Program-made: the position numbers and the translations under genes
Part shown: piece by piece, positions 57,009-64,000 of the stretch
How the letters are laid out: each line of letters opens with the position of its first letter
How positions within the stretch are numbered: position 1 is the stretch's first letter
Assembly (NCBI GenBank): GCA_026996605.1
Contig: JALWLE010000031.1
Coordinates: 1 to 64,000 of the forward strand
Source: Flavobacteriales bacterium
GTDB lineage: Bacteria > Bacteroidota > Bacteroidia > Flavobacteriales > Flavobacteriaceae
Reading direction: 5' to 3'
DNA: 64,000 nucleotides
The notes under the pieces: model-generated
The model's database searches: none
What the model saw: the letters and a program-made list of their open reading frames with translations, nothing else
What the model was told of the DNA's origin: nothing

Positions 57009-59423
57009 ATGAAAAATATAAAAAATAAATCTTGGTTGCGTATCTTTAGTGCAGCCATGTCCTTAATGCTTGTTGCTTTGTTTGCCATCAGTTGTGGCGG
57101 TAACGGCGAAAAAGGTAAAAAAGGCGGTGCCACCGGTGATATAGGTGCGCCGAGAGGAAAAGAGTCTTTCCAAGACATTGTTAAACGAAGAGGTTTAAAC
57201 GAAGATGATGTTTTAGCTGCTGTTAAAACATATACACCGGATAATGTAAAAGATGAAGCAATAACTGCTAATTCAGGAGGACAAGAAGGTAACTTACCTG
57301 CATATGTTGTACCTTCTATGCGTTTGGTAAAATATGTCCCTATCAATACCCGTCAACCTTATGCAGGTTACGGTTATTCCGAAGAAACCTTTGACTTATT
57401 GAAAAAAGGTTTTATTGACGGAACTGAAATTCTATGGGGAGATACACACCATCCGGGATTCTCTGAAACTGATGGTGATTATAATGGTAAATGGCTTGCT
57501 ATCAATGATAAAGCTAACCCTAGAGTATATGTGGTTGATTTAAGAGACTGGTCAGTTAAGCAAGTAGTACAAAACCCTATTTTCCGTTCTGACCATGGTG
57601 GTTGTTTCTTTACACCTAATTCTGAGTATTTTATGGAGGCAGCTCAGTATCCGGCTCCGTTTGATAGAAAGTATTATCCGCTTACCGAAGAAAACTATAA
57701 AAAATATTGGAGAGGTGGTTTGACCTATTGGAAATTTGATAATGATAAAGGTAAAGTGATTGAAAAAGAGTCGTTTACTTTTGAATTTCCGCCATATACT
57801 CAAGATTTATCAGATGCCGGAAAAGCCAAATCTTATGGTTGGGGTTTCACTAACTCTTTCTGTTCAGAAGTTTATTTCGGAGGTATCATGCAAGGTCGTC
57901 CGCCGTTTGAAGCCGGTTGTTCTTCAAGAGACGTAGATTATTTACACGTAACCAATTGGAAAAAAGCCGAAGAGTTAATTAAAGCCGGAAAAATAGGTAA
58001 GAAAATAGTAAATGGAATGCGTGTAATTACCATTCCGGAGTCTATCAAATACGGTTTGTTATACTTAATTCCTGAACCTAAATCACCCCATGGTGTTGAT
58101 GTGAACCCTAGTGGAGAATACATTATCGTTGCCGGTAAGTTAGATTCTCATGCGTGGGTTTATAGCTTTGATAAAATTATGAATGCCATCAAAAACAAAA
58201 AATTTGAAGGTAAAGATGATTATGGCATTCCTATTATCAAATTAGAAGATGCTTTACACGGTTCATTGGAGGTTGGTTTAGGACCTCTTCACAACCAATA
58301 TGATAGTAGAGACGGCGTAGTTTATACTTCAATTTATGTTGATTCGCGTGTTACCAAGTGGGACTACAAAAACTTAAAAGTTTTAGATTTTGTACCGTCA
58401 CATTACAATATCGGTCACTTGGTGTCTTATCACGGTGATACTAAACACCCGAAAGGAAAATACTTGGTTGCTTTGAATAAATTATCTATTGACCGTTTCA
58501 ATCCTGTGGGTCCTTTGCATCCGCAGAACCACCAGTTGATTGATATTGCCGCTGAGCATCCTAAGTTAATTTATGATATGCCGTTACCTATGGGTGAGCC
58601 ACACTATACAGCCATGATTGACCGTACGGTTTATGAGGCTAACAATATGGAAGTTTATCCTGTAGGAACAAATATTGTAACAATGGAAAAATCAGCATAT
58701 GCTACAGAAGCCGGTGCTGAAAAAGTTGAAACAAAAGGTAATACTGTTGAAGTATTCGGTACTATTAAAGATGGTAAAGTAACCCCTGCTGATATCAATG
58801 TTAAACAAGGACAAGATGTAGTATTGCACTTAACTAACCTTGGACAAACACCTATGGATCATTATGTATATGAGATAATCTCTTATGACAAAATGTATCC
58901 TTATGCTCCGGGTGAAACTGCTACTATCAAATTTAATGCTGAAAAAGCCGGTGTTTATCCTATAGTTGTTGATGCACAAAACAGTCCTGCTAAACGTCAG
59001 TTAGTTGGACACTTAACCGTAACATTTGACCAAGATGCTGAGAACAAACGTGTATTAGCTTATACTAAACGTATCAATTGGGATAACAAGGTACAAGCCT
59101 TTAAGCCTTCAGCTATTGAGTTGAAAAATATGTTGCCGGGTGAAATTGAATTCTTGAACTATGGTTGTAACGCTTGTCATAAATTTGGAGAGCCGTTTAA
59201 CGGTCCCGACTTGTTAATGATTCACAAGCGTCGTGATGACAAATGGTTAAGAGAATGGATATTAGATCCTGAATCTAAATACAAAGATCCGGATATTGAA
59301 GCTTTACGTCAACAGTTCAAATTGGCTATGCCTAATCAACATGTTGATCCTAAAGATGTTGACAAGTTGATTGAGTATATGAAAGCTAAATCGGAACAAA
59401 TCGTTAAAGAGATGTCAAAATAA
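57009..59423 (+). CDS. NosZ-like CuZ subunit lacking CuA, with C-terminal cytochrome c (NosZ-B)
   Basis: An 804-residue lipoprotein-like protein (FAISC, Cys29). All seven CuZ ligands are present: His147 and His148 (DTHHPGFSETDG), His196 (SDHGGC), His361 (KSPHGVDV), His428 (GPLHNQYD), His470 (YNIGHLV) and His532 (GEPHYTAM). The cupredoxin domain (about 575-675) is kept, but CuA is gone: the positions of Cys, Cys, His and Met are Val654, Asn658, Lys662 and Leu665; only His618 remains. A cytochrome c domain follows with CNACH (720-724) and probable ligand Met774. A cytochrome tail also occurs on Wolinella NosZ. It lies 36 bases after NosZ-A. The start could also be 30 bases upstream. Confidence 0.94.
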   Translation: MKNIKNKSWLRIFSAAMSLMLVALFAISCGGNGEKGKKGGATGDIGAPRGKESFQDIVKRRGLNEDDVLAAVKTYTPDNVKDEAITANSGGQEGNLPAYVVPSMRLVKYVPINTRQPYAGYGYSEETFDLLKKGFIDGTEILWGDTHHPGFSETDGDYNGKWLAINDKANPRVYVVDLRDWSVKQVVQNPIFRSDHGGCFFTPNSEYFMEAAQYPAPFDRKYYPLTEENYKKYWRGGLTYWKFDNDKGKVIEKESFTFEFPPYTQDLSDAGKAKSYGWGFTNSFCSEVYFGGIMQGRPPFEAGCSSRDVDYLHVTNWKKAEELIKAGKIGKKIVNGMRVITIPESIKYGLLYLIPEPKSPHGVDVNPSGEYIIVAGKLDSHAWVYSFDKIMNAIKNKKFEGKDDYGIPIIKLEDALHGSLEVGLGPLHNQYDSRDGVVYTSIYVDSRVTKWDYKNLKVLDFVPSHYNIGHLVSYHGDTKHPKGKYLVALNKLSIDRFNPVGPLHPQNHQLIDIAAEHPKLIYDMPLPMGEPHYTAMIDRTVYEANNMEVYPVGTNIVTMEKSAYATEAGAEKVETKGNTVEVFGTIKDGKVTPADINVKQGQDVVLHLTNLGQTPMDHYVYEIISYDKMYPYAPGETATIKFNAEKAGVYPIVVDAQNSPAKRQLVGHLTVTFDQDAENKRVLAYTKRINWDNKVQAFKPSAIELKNMLPGEIEFLNYGCNACHKFGEPFNGPDLLMIHKRRDDKWLREWILDPESKYKDPDIEALRQQFKLAMPNQHVDPKDVDKLIEYMKAKSEQIVKEMSK

Positions 59424-59448
59424 GCATTTAATTGTTTGTAATATAATG

Positions 59449-59477
59449 AATTGGGCTGTCAGACTGACAGCCCAATT
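59449..59477 (+). terminator. Terminator after nosZ-B
   Basis: A perfect 12-bp stem AATTGGGCTGTC / GACAGCCCAATT with a 5-base loop, followed by TGTTAAAAAA. The U-tract is short, so some read-through to nosB is likely. Confidence 0.65.
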
Positions 59478-59501
59478 TGTTAAAAAATAACTTAAAAAAA
59501 A

Positions 59502-59533
59502 TTTGACTCTTATTTAAAATCATTATAAATTTG
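59502..59533 (+). promoter_or_regulatory. Promoter of nosB and downstream nos genes
   Basis: TTTG at 59502-59505 and TAAATTTG at 59526-59533 with a 20-base spacer, a full consensus Bacteroidota promoter 23 bases before nosB. The accessory genes can therefore be expressed separately from the two nosZ-like genes. Confidence 0.75.
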
Positions 59534-59556
59534 TTTAAAATTTAAAACTGACTATT

Positions 59557-60315
59557 ATGAATGACAAGGCAAAAAAATTTAAATTATTATATATGGTTTT
59601 CGGTCTTTTGGGAACCGGCTTAATCATAGCAACCTATTTCCTACCTATATGGTGGGTAGCGTTGGAAAGCATACAATATCCCAAAGCCATGTACCCCAAA
59701 GGTATTCGTATTGAATTTAAGTACGATGGGGTTTATAACGGTTGTAAAGGCGTGCGCGAACGCGAAGAACTAGCAATGGATGCCGGAGCAGACTGTTTGA
59801 TAGAAATGAATAAAATCAATCACTTTATCGGTATGTATCCCATAGTACAAGGAGTTAATGATGTTGACGAACTGGGTAACCATGTCAGATATCCTGTTTA
59901 CGCCGGTGATAGCATACCTGATGATAAAATTCCCGGTGCTTTAAAAACGCTTGATAGTATTATGCGTAATGCCCATATTGCTTTTGTTTTATTAGGGCTT
60001 TTAGGACTGGCATTTGTTTTTGTACAAAAGAAAAAACTAACTTGGGCAGCTATTCTAACGGCATTAGCACCTATTTATTTCTTGTTAATTTATGTTTACT
60101 ATCTTTATTGGTATGGACACCATTTAGGTTTACACGGTGGAGGTGCCTTTAACGGTATTAAACCTTTTATGCCTACCGTATTTGGTGAAGGTAAAGTGGC
60201 ACAGTTTACAACCATGTCTTATCCTTATACCGGATTTTTTGTAGGATTAGCCGGTATGGTTTTACTATTTTTGGCTATTAATTTTAAAAATAAATATCTA
60301 AAATCCGTCAAATAA
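59557..60315 (+). CDS. nosB: Nitrous oxide reductase cluster membrane protein NosB
   Basis: A 252-residue membrane protein with one N-terminal helix, a periplasmic loop (about residues 32-130) with conserved cysteines in VYNGCKG and GADCLIEMNKINHFIGM, and three to four C-terminal helices including YLYWYGHHLGLHGGGAF, which is histidine-rich at the membrane face. This matches NosB of clade II clusters, thought to take part in electron transfer or N2O reductase maturation. Its presence identifies the cluster as clade II (Wolinella/Bacteroidota type). Confidence 0.9.
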   Translation: MNDKAKKFKLLYMVFGLLGTGLIIATYFLPIWWVALESIQYPKAMYPKGIRIEFKYDGVYNGCKGVREREELAMDAGADCLIEMNKINHFIGMYPIVQGVNDVDELGNHVRYPVYAGDSIPDDKIPGALKTLDSIMRNAHIAFVLLGLLGLAFVFVQKKKLTWAAILTALAPIYFLLIYVYYLYWYGHHLGLHGGGAFNGIKPFMPTVFGEGKVAQFTTMSYPYTGFFVGLAGMVLLFLAINFKNKYLKSVK

Positions 60316-60405
60316 CAAAAACTTTTATTAAATCTATTTTTGATATGGCGGAAATACAATTTTTATAGTATTTTCGTCATATTATTTATTTTCGATACTA
60401 AATCA

Positions 60406-61746
60406 ATGTCAAAATATTTCTTCTATATATTATTTTTTTTACTGACTTTCAGTTATGCACAGGTTGATAAATCATATCACCCCGGTTTAGCAACTGCTGT
60501 TACAGGTTCAACAGATAGAACAAACATGCGCAATTTGCAACCGTTAATTGATGCACTGAACCCCGGTGACACCTTACTTTTAGACCCCGGATTTTATTAT
60601 GGGCCTGCTTATGTTAAAACACCAAACGTTACTATAGACGGACAAGGTAGAGCTACTGTTTCCGGGCGTAATCTTAAATCGGTTTTATATATTGAAGCCG
60701 ATAATGTAACTATTAAAAATTTGCATTTAATAGAATCCGGAGACTCGCCGGATAGAATTGATTGTGCCATAAAAATTAGTAAATCAAAGAATTTTATGGT
60801 TATCAATAACAAAATTGAAGAAACTTTATTTGGTATAGATGTTTTTTGGTCAGAAGGAGGACTGATAAAGTACAATGATATTACTTCCATATCACGTAAA
60901 CCTAAGGGGTTAAAAGGAGACGCAATCCGTTTTTGGTATTCCAAACACAATTTGGTACAAGAAAACATTTGGCACCAAGTCCGTGATATGGTGGTTTGGT
61001 ATTCATCGGACAATCAATTTATCGGCAATCGCGGGATTGATAACCGCTATAGTATTCATTTTATGTATTCGCACAATAATCAGATTTCGCATAATCATTT
61101 TTCATCATCATCTGTGGGTATATTCTTGATGTATAGCGAAAAAACCATTATGAATAATAATTTGATTGAAGGTTCACAAGGCGTTACCGGTATGTGTTTG
61201 GGCATGAAGGAAACATCGTCCAATCAAATTATCGATAACAAATTTATTTATTCTGCAAGGGGTATATATATTGATGTATCGCCTTTCGTACCTTGGAAAA
61301 CCAATACCATATCCGGTAATGAAATTGCATTTTGTAACACCGGTATCGAATTTTTAAAAGATCAGGAAGGAAATTTGTTTAGTGATAACATGTTTCATGA
61401 CAATTTAACGCAGGTTTTTATACAAGGTGGCGGTACTGCCAACCGTAATAAATGGATAAATAACTATTGGGGTGATTATGCCGGATTTGATAAAGACGGT
61501 GATAATATCGGTGATTTTCCTTATCGTATCTATGAATATCATGCCCGTTTGTGGCGGTTTAACCCAAATGTCAAGTTTTTTTACGGAGCACCTATTTTGT
61601 CTATTTTAGATTATTTAGAAAAATTAGCACCTTTTTCAAAACCGCAATTTGTTTTGAAAGATCCCAAACCTATTTTTAGTTTGGAAGAATTTAAAAAGAA
61701 GCGACATTTTGAATTAAAGATGGATACAAAAATTAAAAAAAAGTAA
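60406..61746 (+). CDS. nosD: Copper-site maturation protein NosD
   Basis: A 446-residue periplasmic protein with a signal peptide (MSKYFFYILFFLLTFSYAQ) and a right-handed parallel beta-helix made of PbH1 repeats (about 60-360). The conserved INNYWGDYAGFDKDGDN and AHARLWRF-like C-terminal NosD motif are present. NosD works with NosF and NosY to assemble the CuZ cluster of NosZ. The start is placed at the signal peptide; a TTG 66 bases upstream would add an atypical prefix. The next gene starts one base after the stop. Confidence 0.93.
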   Translation: MSKYFFYILFFLLTFSYAQVDKSYHPGLATAVTGSTDRTNMRNLQPLIDALNPGDTLLLDPGFYYGPAYVKTPNVTIDGQGRATVSGRNLKSVLYIEADNVTIKNLHLIESGDSPDRIDCAIKISKSKNFMVINNKIEETLFGIDVFWSEGGLIKYNDITSISRKPKGLKGDAIRFWYSKHNLVQENIWHQVRDMVVWYSSDNQFIGNRGIDNRYSIHFMYSHNNQISHNHFSSSSVGIFLMYSEKTIMNNNLIEGSQGVTGMCLGMKETSSNQIIDNKFIYSARGIYIDVSPFVPWKTNTISGNEIAFCNTGIEFLKDQEGNLFSDNMFHDNLTQVFIQGGGTANRNKWINNYWGDYAGFDKDGDNIGDFPYRIYEYHARLWRFNPNVKFFYGAPILSILDYLEKLAPFSKPQFVLKDPKPIFSLEEFKKKRHFELKMDTKIKKK

Positions 61747-61747
61747 G

Positions 61748-62437
61748 ATGACCAAAACCAAGCAAATGCTTAAGATGCAACAGCAACTCAACGATGCTAC
61801 AGGCGGTATAGGCTGGGAATACGGTTATACCAATAAAGGTAAACGCATTGATTGGAAGCGTTGTATTTATTTAGAAGCAGCAGAATTGGTTGATTCTTAC
61901 CCGTGGAAACATTGGAAAAATATTGATGCTACACCGGACTATGACAACATCAAAATTGAAATAGTTGACATTTGGCATTTTGTGATGTCCGAAGCTTTGC
62001 GTGATTATAAAATAAATAAAAAAGGAGATGTTGATCAACTGGCATTTGATATAACGAAAGTTGTTAATTATCAAATATTTACAAATAACGTCAAACCGCT
62101 TGAAGCGGATATTTATAAGCAAATAGCATGGGTTGAAAGTTTTATGAAAACGCTGTTTACAAGCGACGATATTTTAATGCTCATCGATGCATTTTTTAAT
62201 ATGGCTTATAAATTACAAGTCAATTTAGATATTTTGTATCGTTTATATATTGGAAAAAATATTTTGAATAAATTTAGGCAAGATCACGGTTACAAAGAAG
62301 GGAAATATGTTAAAGAGTGGAATGGCGTAGAAGATAACGTTGTGATGCAAGATGTTTTAGAAAAACAACCGGATGTAACACCGATAGAACTGTATGAAGC
62401 ATTGGAGCGTGTATATGCAGAAGTCGAAGGTGTCTAG
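61748..62437 (+). CDS. Dimeric all-alpha dUTPase
   Basis: A 229-residue enzyme of the dimeric dUTPase/MazG-like superfamily, which hydrolyses dUTP and dUDP to dUMP. Motifs fit the Campylobacter type: KMQQQLNDATGGIGWEYGYT, CIYLEAAELVDSYPWKHWK, IEIVDIWHF with metal-binding acids, and YIGKNILNKFRQDHGYKEG. It overlaps no other gene but starts one base after the nosD stop, placing it inside the nos operon. That location is unusual, since it has no known role in N2O respiration. Transfer together with the cluster is one explanation. Confidence 0.9.
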   Translation: MTKTKQMLKMQQQLNDATGGIGWEYGYTNKGKRIDWKRCIYLEAAELVDSYPWKHWKNIDATPDYDNIKIEIVDIWHFVMSEALRDYKINKKGDVDQLAFDITKVVNYQIFTNNVKPLEADIYKQIAWVESFMKTLFTSDDILMLIDAFFNMAYKLQVNLDILYRLYIGKNILNKFRQDHGYKEGKYVKEWNGVEDNVVMQDVLEKQPDVTPIELYEALERVYAEVEGV

Positions 62438-62528
62438 TGCGTAGTAGAAAGCGGTAAAGTGGAAAGTGCGCCAAGCTGTGTGGGGATAGTATGAAAGTTG
62501 GGTAAGGGATAAGGCAAAAAGCTGCGAT

Positions 62529-62621
62529 TGTCATTTCGACAGAGCGAGGCACGAGCGATGAGAAATCTAAACTATAAATCTGAAATGGATAATAAGATTT
62601 CTCACTACGTTCGAAATGACA
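62529..62621. repeat. Inverted-repeat (MITE-like) intergenic element
   Basis: About 93 bases bounded by TGTCATTTCGA and TCGAAATGACA, with inner arms TGAGAAATCT / AGATTTCTCA. This has the form of dispersed palindromic repeats common in Bacteroidota genomes. It occupies much of the 243-base gap between the dUTPase and nosG, which is richer in G+C than its surroundings. No transposase is present. Confidence 0.75.
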
Positions 62622-62680
62622 GCGGGCGTTTGAAATGACATCCGACATTAAATAACCGATTAACCAAATAACCATATAAA

Positions 62681-63511
62681 ATGGCACCAAATAACACTAA
62701 AATCAACAGAAGGCAATTCTTAAAAGCAAGTGCATCGGCAGTAGTGTCGTTGGCAGTTGTAGGAAGTGCCGCCTACTACTTTAAAGACAAAAGTAGTTTA
62801 AGAGAGAAAGGCTTTTTGAGACCACCCGGCTCAAGAGCCGAAAAAGATTTTTTATTTTCTTGTATCAAGTGTGGTCTATGTGTCCAAATTTGTCCTGTTC
62901 ATGCGATTAAATTGGCAGATTGGAATGACGGACTTTCTTATGGTACACCATTTATTGATCCTAATGTACAAGCTTGTGATTTTTCGTGTGACGCCATTCA
63001 ATGTGCAGAAACCTGTCCTACAGCAGCCATTGATTTTCAGATATTTAAACATGCCGGTGACGAAGCTGTTGCGCCTTTGTATAAAAAATATCCGGATGGT
63101 AGATTCCCAAAAGGAATCAATCCTTTTGAAGTACAAATTATTGCCATGAAAAGTGCCGATAAAATCGGTGAAGCCGAAATACCTAATCCAAATCAATGTT
63201 TGGCATATCATGGTCATGGGTATAAAGGTACTTTGGGACATGGTAATAAAGGTATGTTAAGACCACCGGGTAAAAGTGAACGAATTAAAATTGAAGAAAC
63301 ACAAGTCAATAGAGAAATTTGTGACTTATGTGTGATTTATTGTCCTTTAGGAGATGAAGCCATTGTACTTGACAAAGTAGAAGACGGTAAATTCATACCT
63401 AAAATTAAAGATGGTTGTGTCGGTTGTGGCGTTTGCCAAATGGTTTGTCCGACCAATCCGGTGGCTATTGTTGTTAAACCTGTGGATAAAAAACCGCAGT
63501 TTAATGTTTAA
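62681..63511 (+). CDS. nosG: Ferredoxin-type protein NosG (NapG-like)
   Basis: A 276-residue periplasmic iron-sulfur protein with a twin-arginine signal (NRRQFLKASASAVV, residues 9-22). It has four [4Fe-4S] binding motifs: CIKCGLCVQICP, CDFSCDAIQCAETCP, CDLCVIYCP and CVGCGVCQMVCP. In clade II nos clusters NosG and NosH are proposed to pass quinol electrons through cytochromes to NosZ. It precedes nosH by 18 bases. Confidence 0.93.
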   Translation: MAPNNTKINRRQFLKASASAVVSLAVVGSAAYYFKDKSSLREKGFLRPPGSRAEKDFLFSCIKCGLCVQICPVHAIKLADWNDGLSYGTPFIDPNVQACDFSCDAIQCAETCPTAAIDFQIFKHAGDEAVAPLYKKYPDGRFPKGINPFEVQIIAMKSADKIGEAEIPNPNQCLAYHGHGYKGTLGHGNKGMLRPPGKSERIKIEETQVNREICDLCVIYCPLGDEAIVLDKVEDGKFIPKIKDGCVGCGVCQMVCPTNPVAIVVKPVDKKPQFNV

Positions 63512-63529
63512 TTTTTAAAACTTTAAATT

Positions 63530-64000
63530 ATGTCATTTTTATACGATTGGATTACCAGAGATAAAAAAAGGAAACCGCTACCTGCCAAAGATAGATCACA
63601 ATTACCTTTTGCCCGTTTAGGATTTAGTTTTAAAGAATGGCACGATGGGCATGAAAATAAACACAAATGGCGTAACCGTCGTTGGGCATTTTTGATTTTT
63701 ATCAATATATTATTTATAACGTCATTTGCTTTAGATTTGTCTGTTTTAGAAGGTTCGTTAAGTGGTTCGCGTTTGATAGGTATTTATTTGATGGATCCGT
63801 ACAATTCCGCTCAAGAACTGGTTATTGGTTCACGTTTAGGATTTATCGGAATTTTGACAACAAATTTCTGGATTGGTTTTTTTGTCATCATGACCTTCTA
63901 CTGGTTATTGGGTGGTCGTGCCTTTTGTTCTTGGGTATGTCCTTACCACTTCTTTGCCGAAATGGGTGAAAAAGTAAGAGCATATTTCATTAAAAAGAAA
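63530..64000 (+). CDS. nosH: Membrane ferredoxin-type protein NosH (NapH-like), partial
   Basis: The first 157 codons of a membrane protein running off the window end. It has a basic cytoplasmic N terminus, helices near residues 61-80 and 105-127, and the RAFCSWVCPYHFFAEMGEKV motif of NapH/NosH proteins. The C-terminal [4Fe-4S] motifs lie beyond the window. It would be the membrane partner of NosG in quinol oxidation for N2O reduction. Confidence 0.88.
   Translation, partial: MSFLYDWITRDKKRKPLPAKDRSQLPFARLGFSFKEWHDGHENKHKWRNRRWAFLIFINILFITSFALDLSVLEGSLSGSRLIGIYLMDPYNSAQELVIGSRLGFIGILTTNFWIGFFVIMTFYWLLGGRAFCSWVCPYHFFAEMGEKVRAYFIKKK

Overview
The window is a low-GC chromosomal segment from a Bacteroidota bacterium, most likely Flavobacteriales. 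Evidence for this is a fused CcoNO oxidase subunit, a ResB-CcsA fusion, promoters of the TTTG / TAnnTTTG type, DUF3078, DUF3109, DUF3467 and DUF2141 proteins, many lipoproteins and porin-like beta-barrels, and AT-rich intergenic DNA. The gene set indicates a respiratory organism using a cbb3 oxidase under low oxygen and nitrous oxide as an alternative acceptor.

Layout. 1-2.2 kb: small envelope proteins. 2.3-8.3 kb: cbb3 oxidase cluster ccoS-ccoNO-ccoQ-ccoP-ccoG-ccoH plus a TauE/DsbD_2-type membrane protein. 8.5-22.1 kb: translation and transcription block, tRNA-Thr-Tyr-Gly-Thr-tuf-tRNA-Trp-secE-nusG-rplKAJL-rpoBC-DUF3467. 22.1-31.2 kb: housekeeping genes (pheT; DUF177-rpmF-accB-accC; acylphosphatase; a LytS/LytTR two-component pair; DUF2141). 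31.4-36.8 kb: two tandem OprO/P-type porins, a YeeE/YedE sulfur transporter and a YeiH exporter. 36.8-38.5 kb: a toxin-antitoxin locus whose antitoxin frame is broken, convergent with a porin. 38.7-45 kb: htpG, a NagB/PIG-L fusion and an M48 peptidase. 45-53 kb, minus strand: CcsBA cytochrome c maturation, a TPR lipoprotein, a lipoprotein with twelve likely haem sites and a porin. 53.2-64 kb, plus strand: a clade II type nitrous oxide reductase (nos) cluster that runs off the window end.

The main discovery is in the nos cluster. Instead of one NosZ there are two adjacent full-length NosZ-like proteins with complementary losses. The first (NosZ-A, 54774-56972) keeps every CuA ligand but has replaced all seven histidines of the CuZ cluster. 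The second (NosZ-B, 57009-59420) keeps all seven CuZ histidines but has lost both cysteines, the second histidine and the methionine of CuA, and carries an extra C-terminal cytochrome c domain. In ordinary homodimeric NosZ each active site pairs CuZ of one subunit with CuA of the other, so these two proteins look like an obligate heteromeric, split nitrous oxide reductase. I know of no description of such a pair.

Around it are a TlpA-like lipoprotein thioredoxin (possible CuA maturation), nosB, nosD, an out-of-place dimeric dUTPase, nosG and the start of nosH. Divergent from it is a porin/multihaem cytochrome pair, and CcsBA is available to attach the haems. Several dyads resembling Crp/Fnr sites lie upstream of the respiratory and sulfur transport genes.
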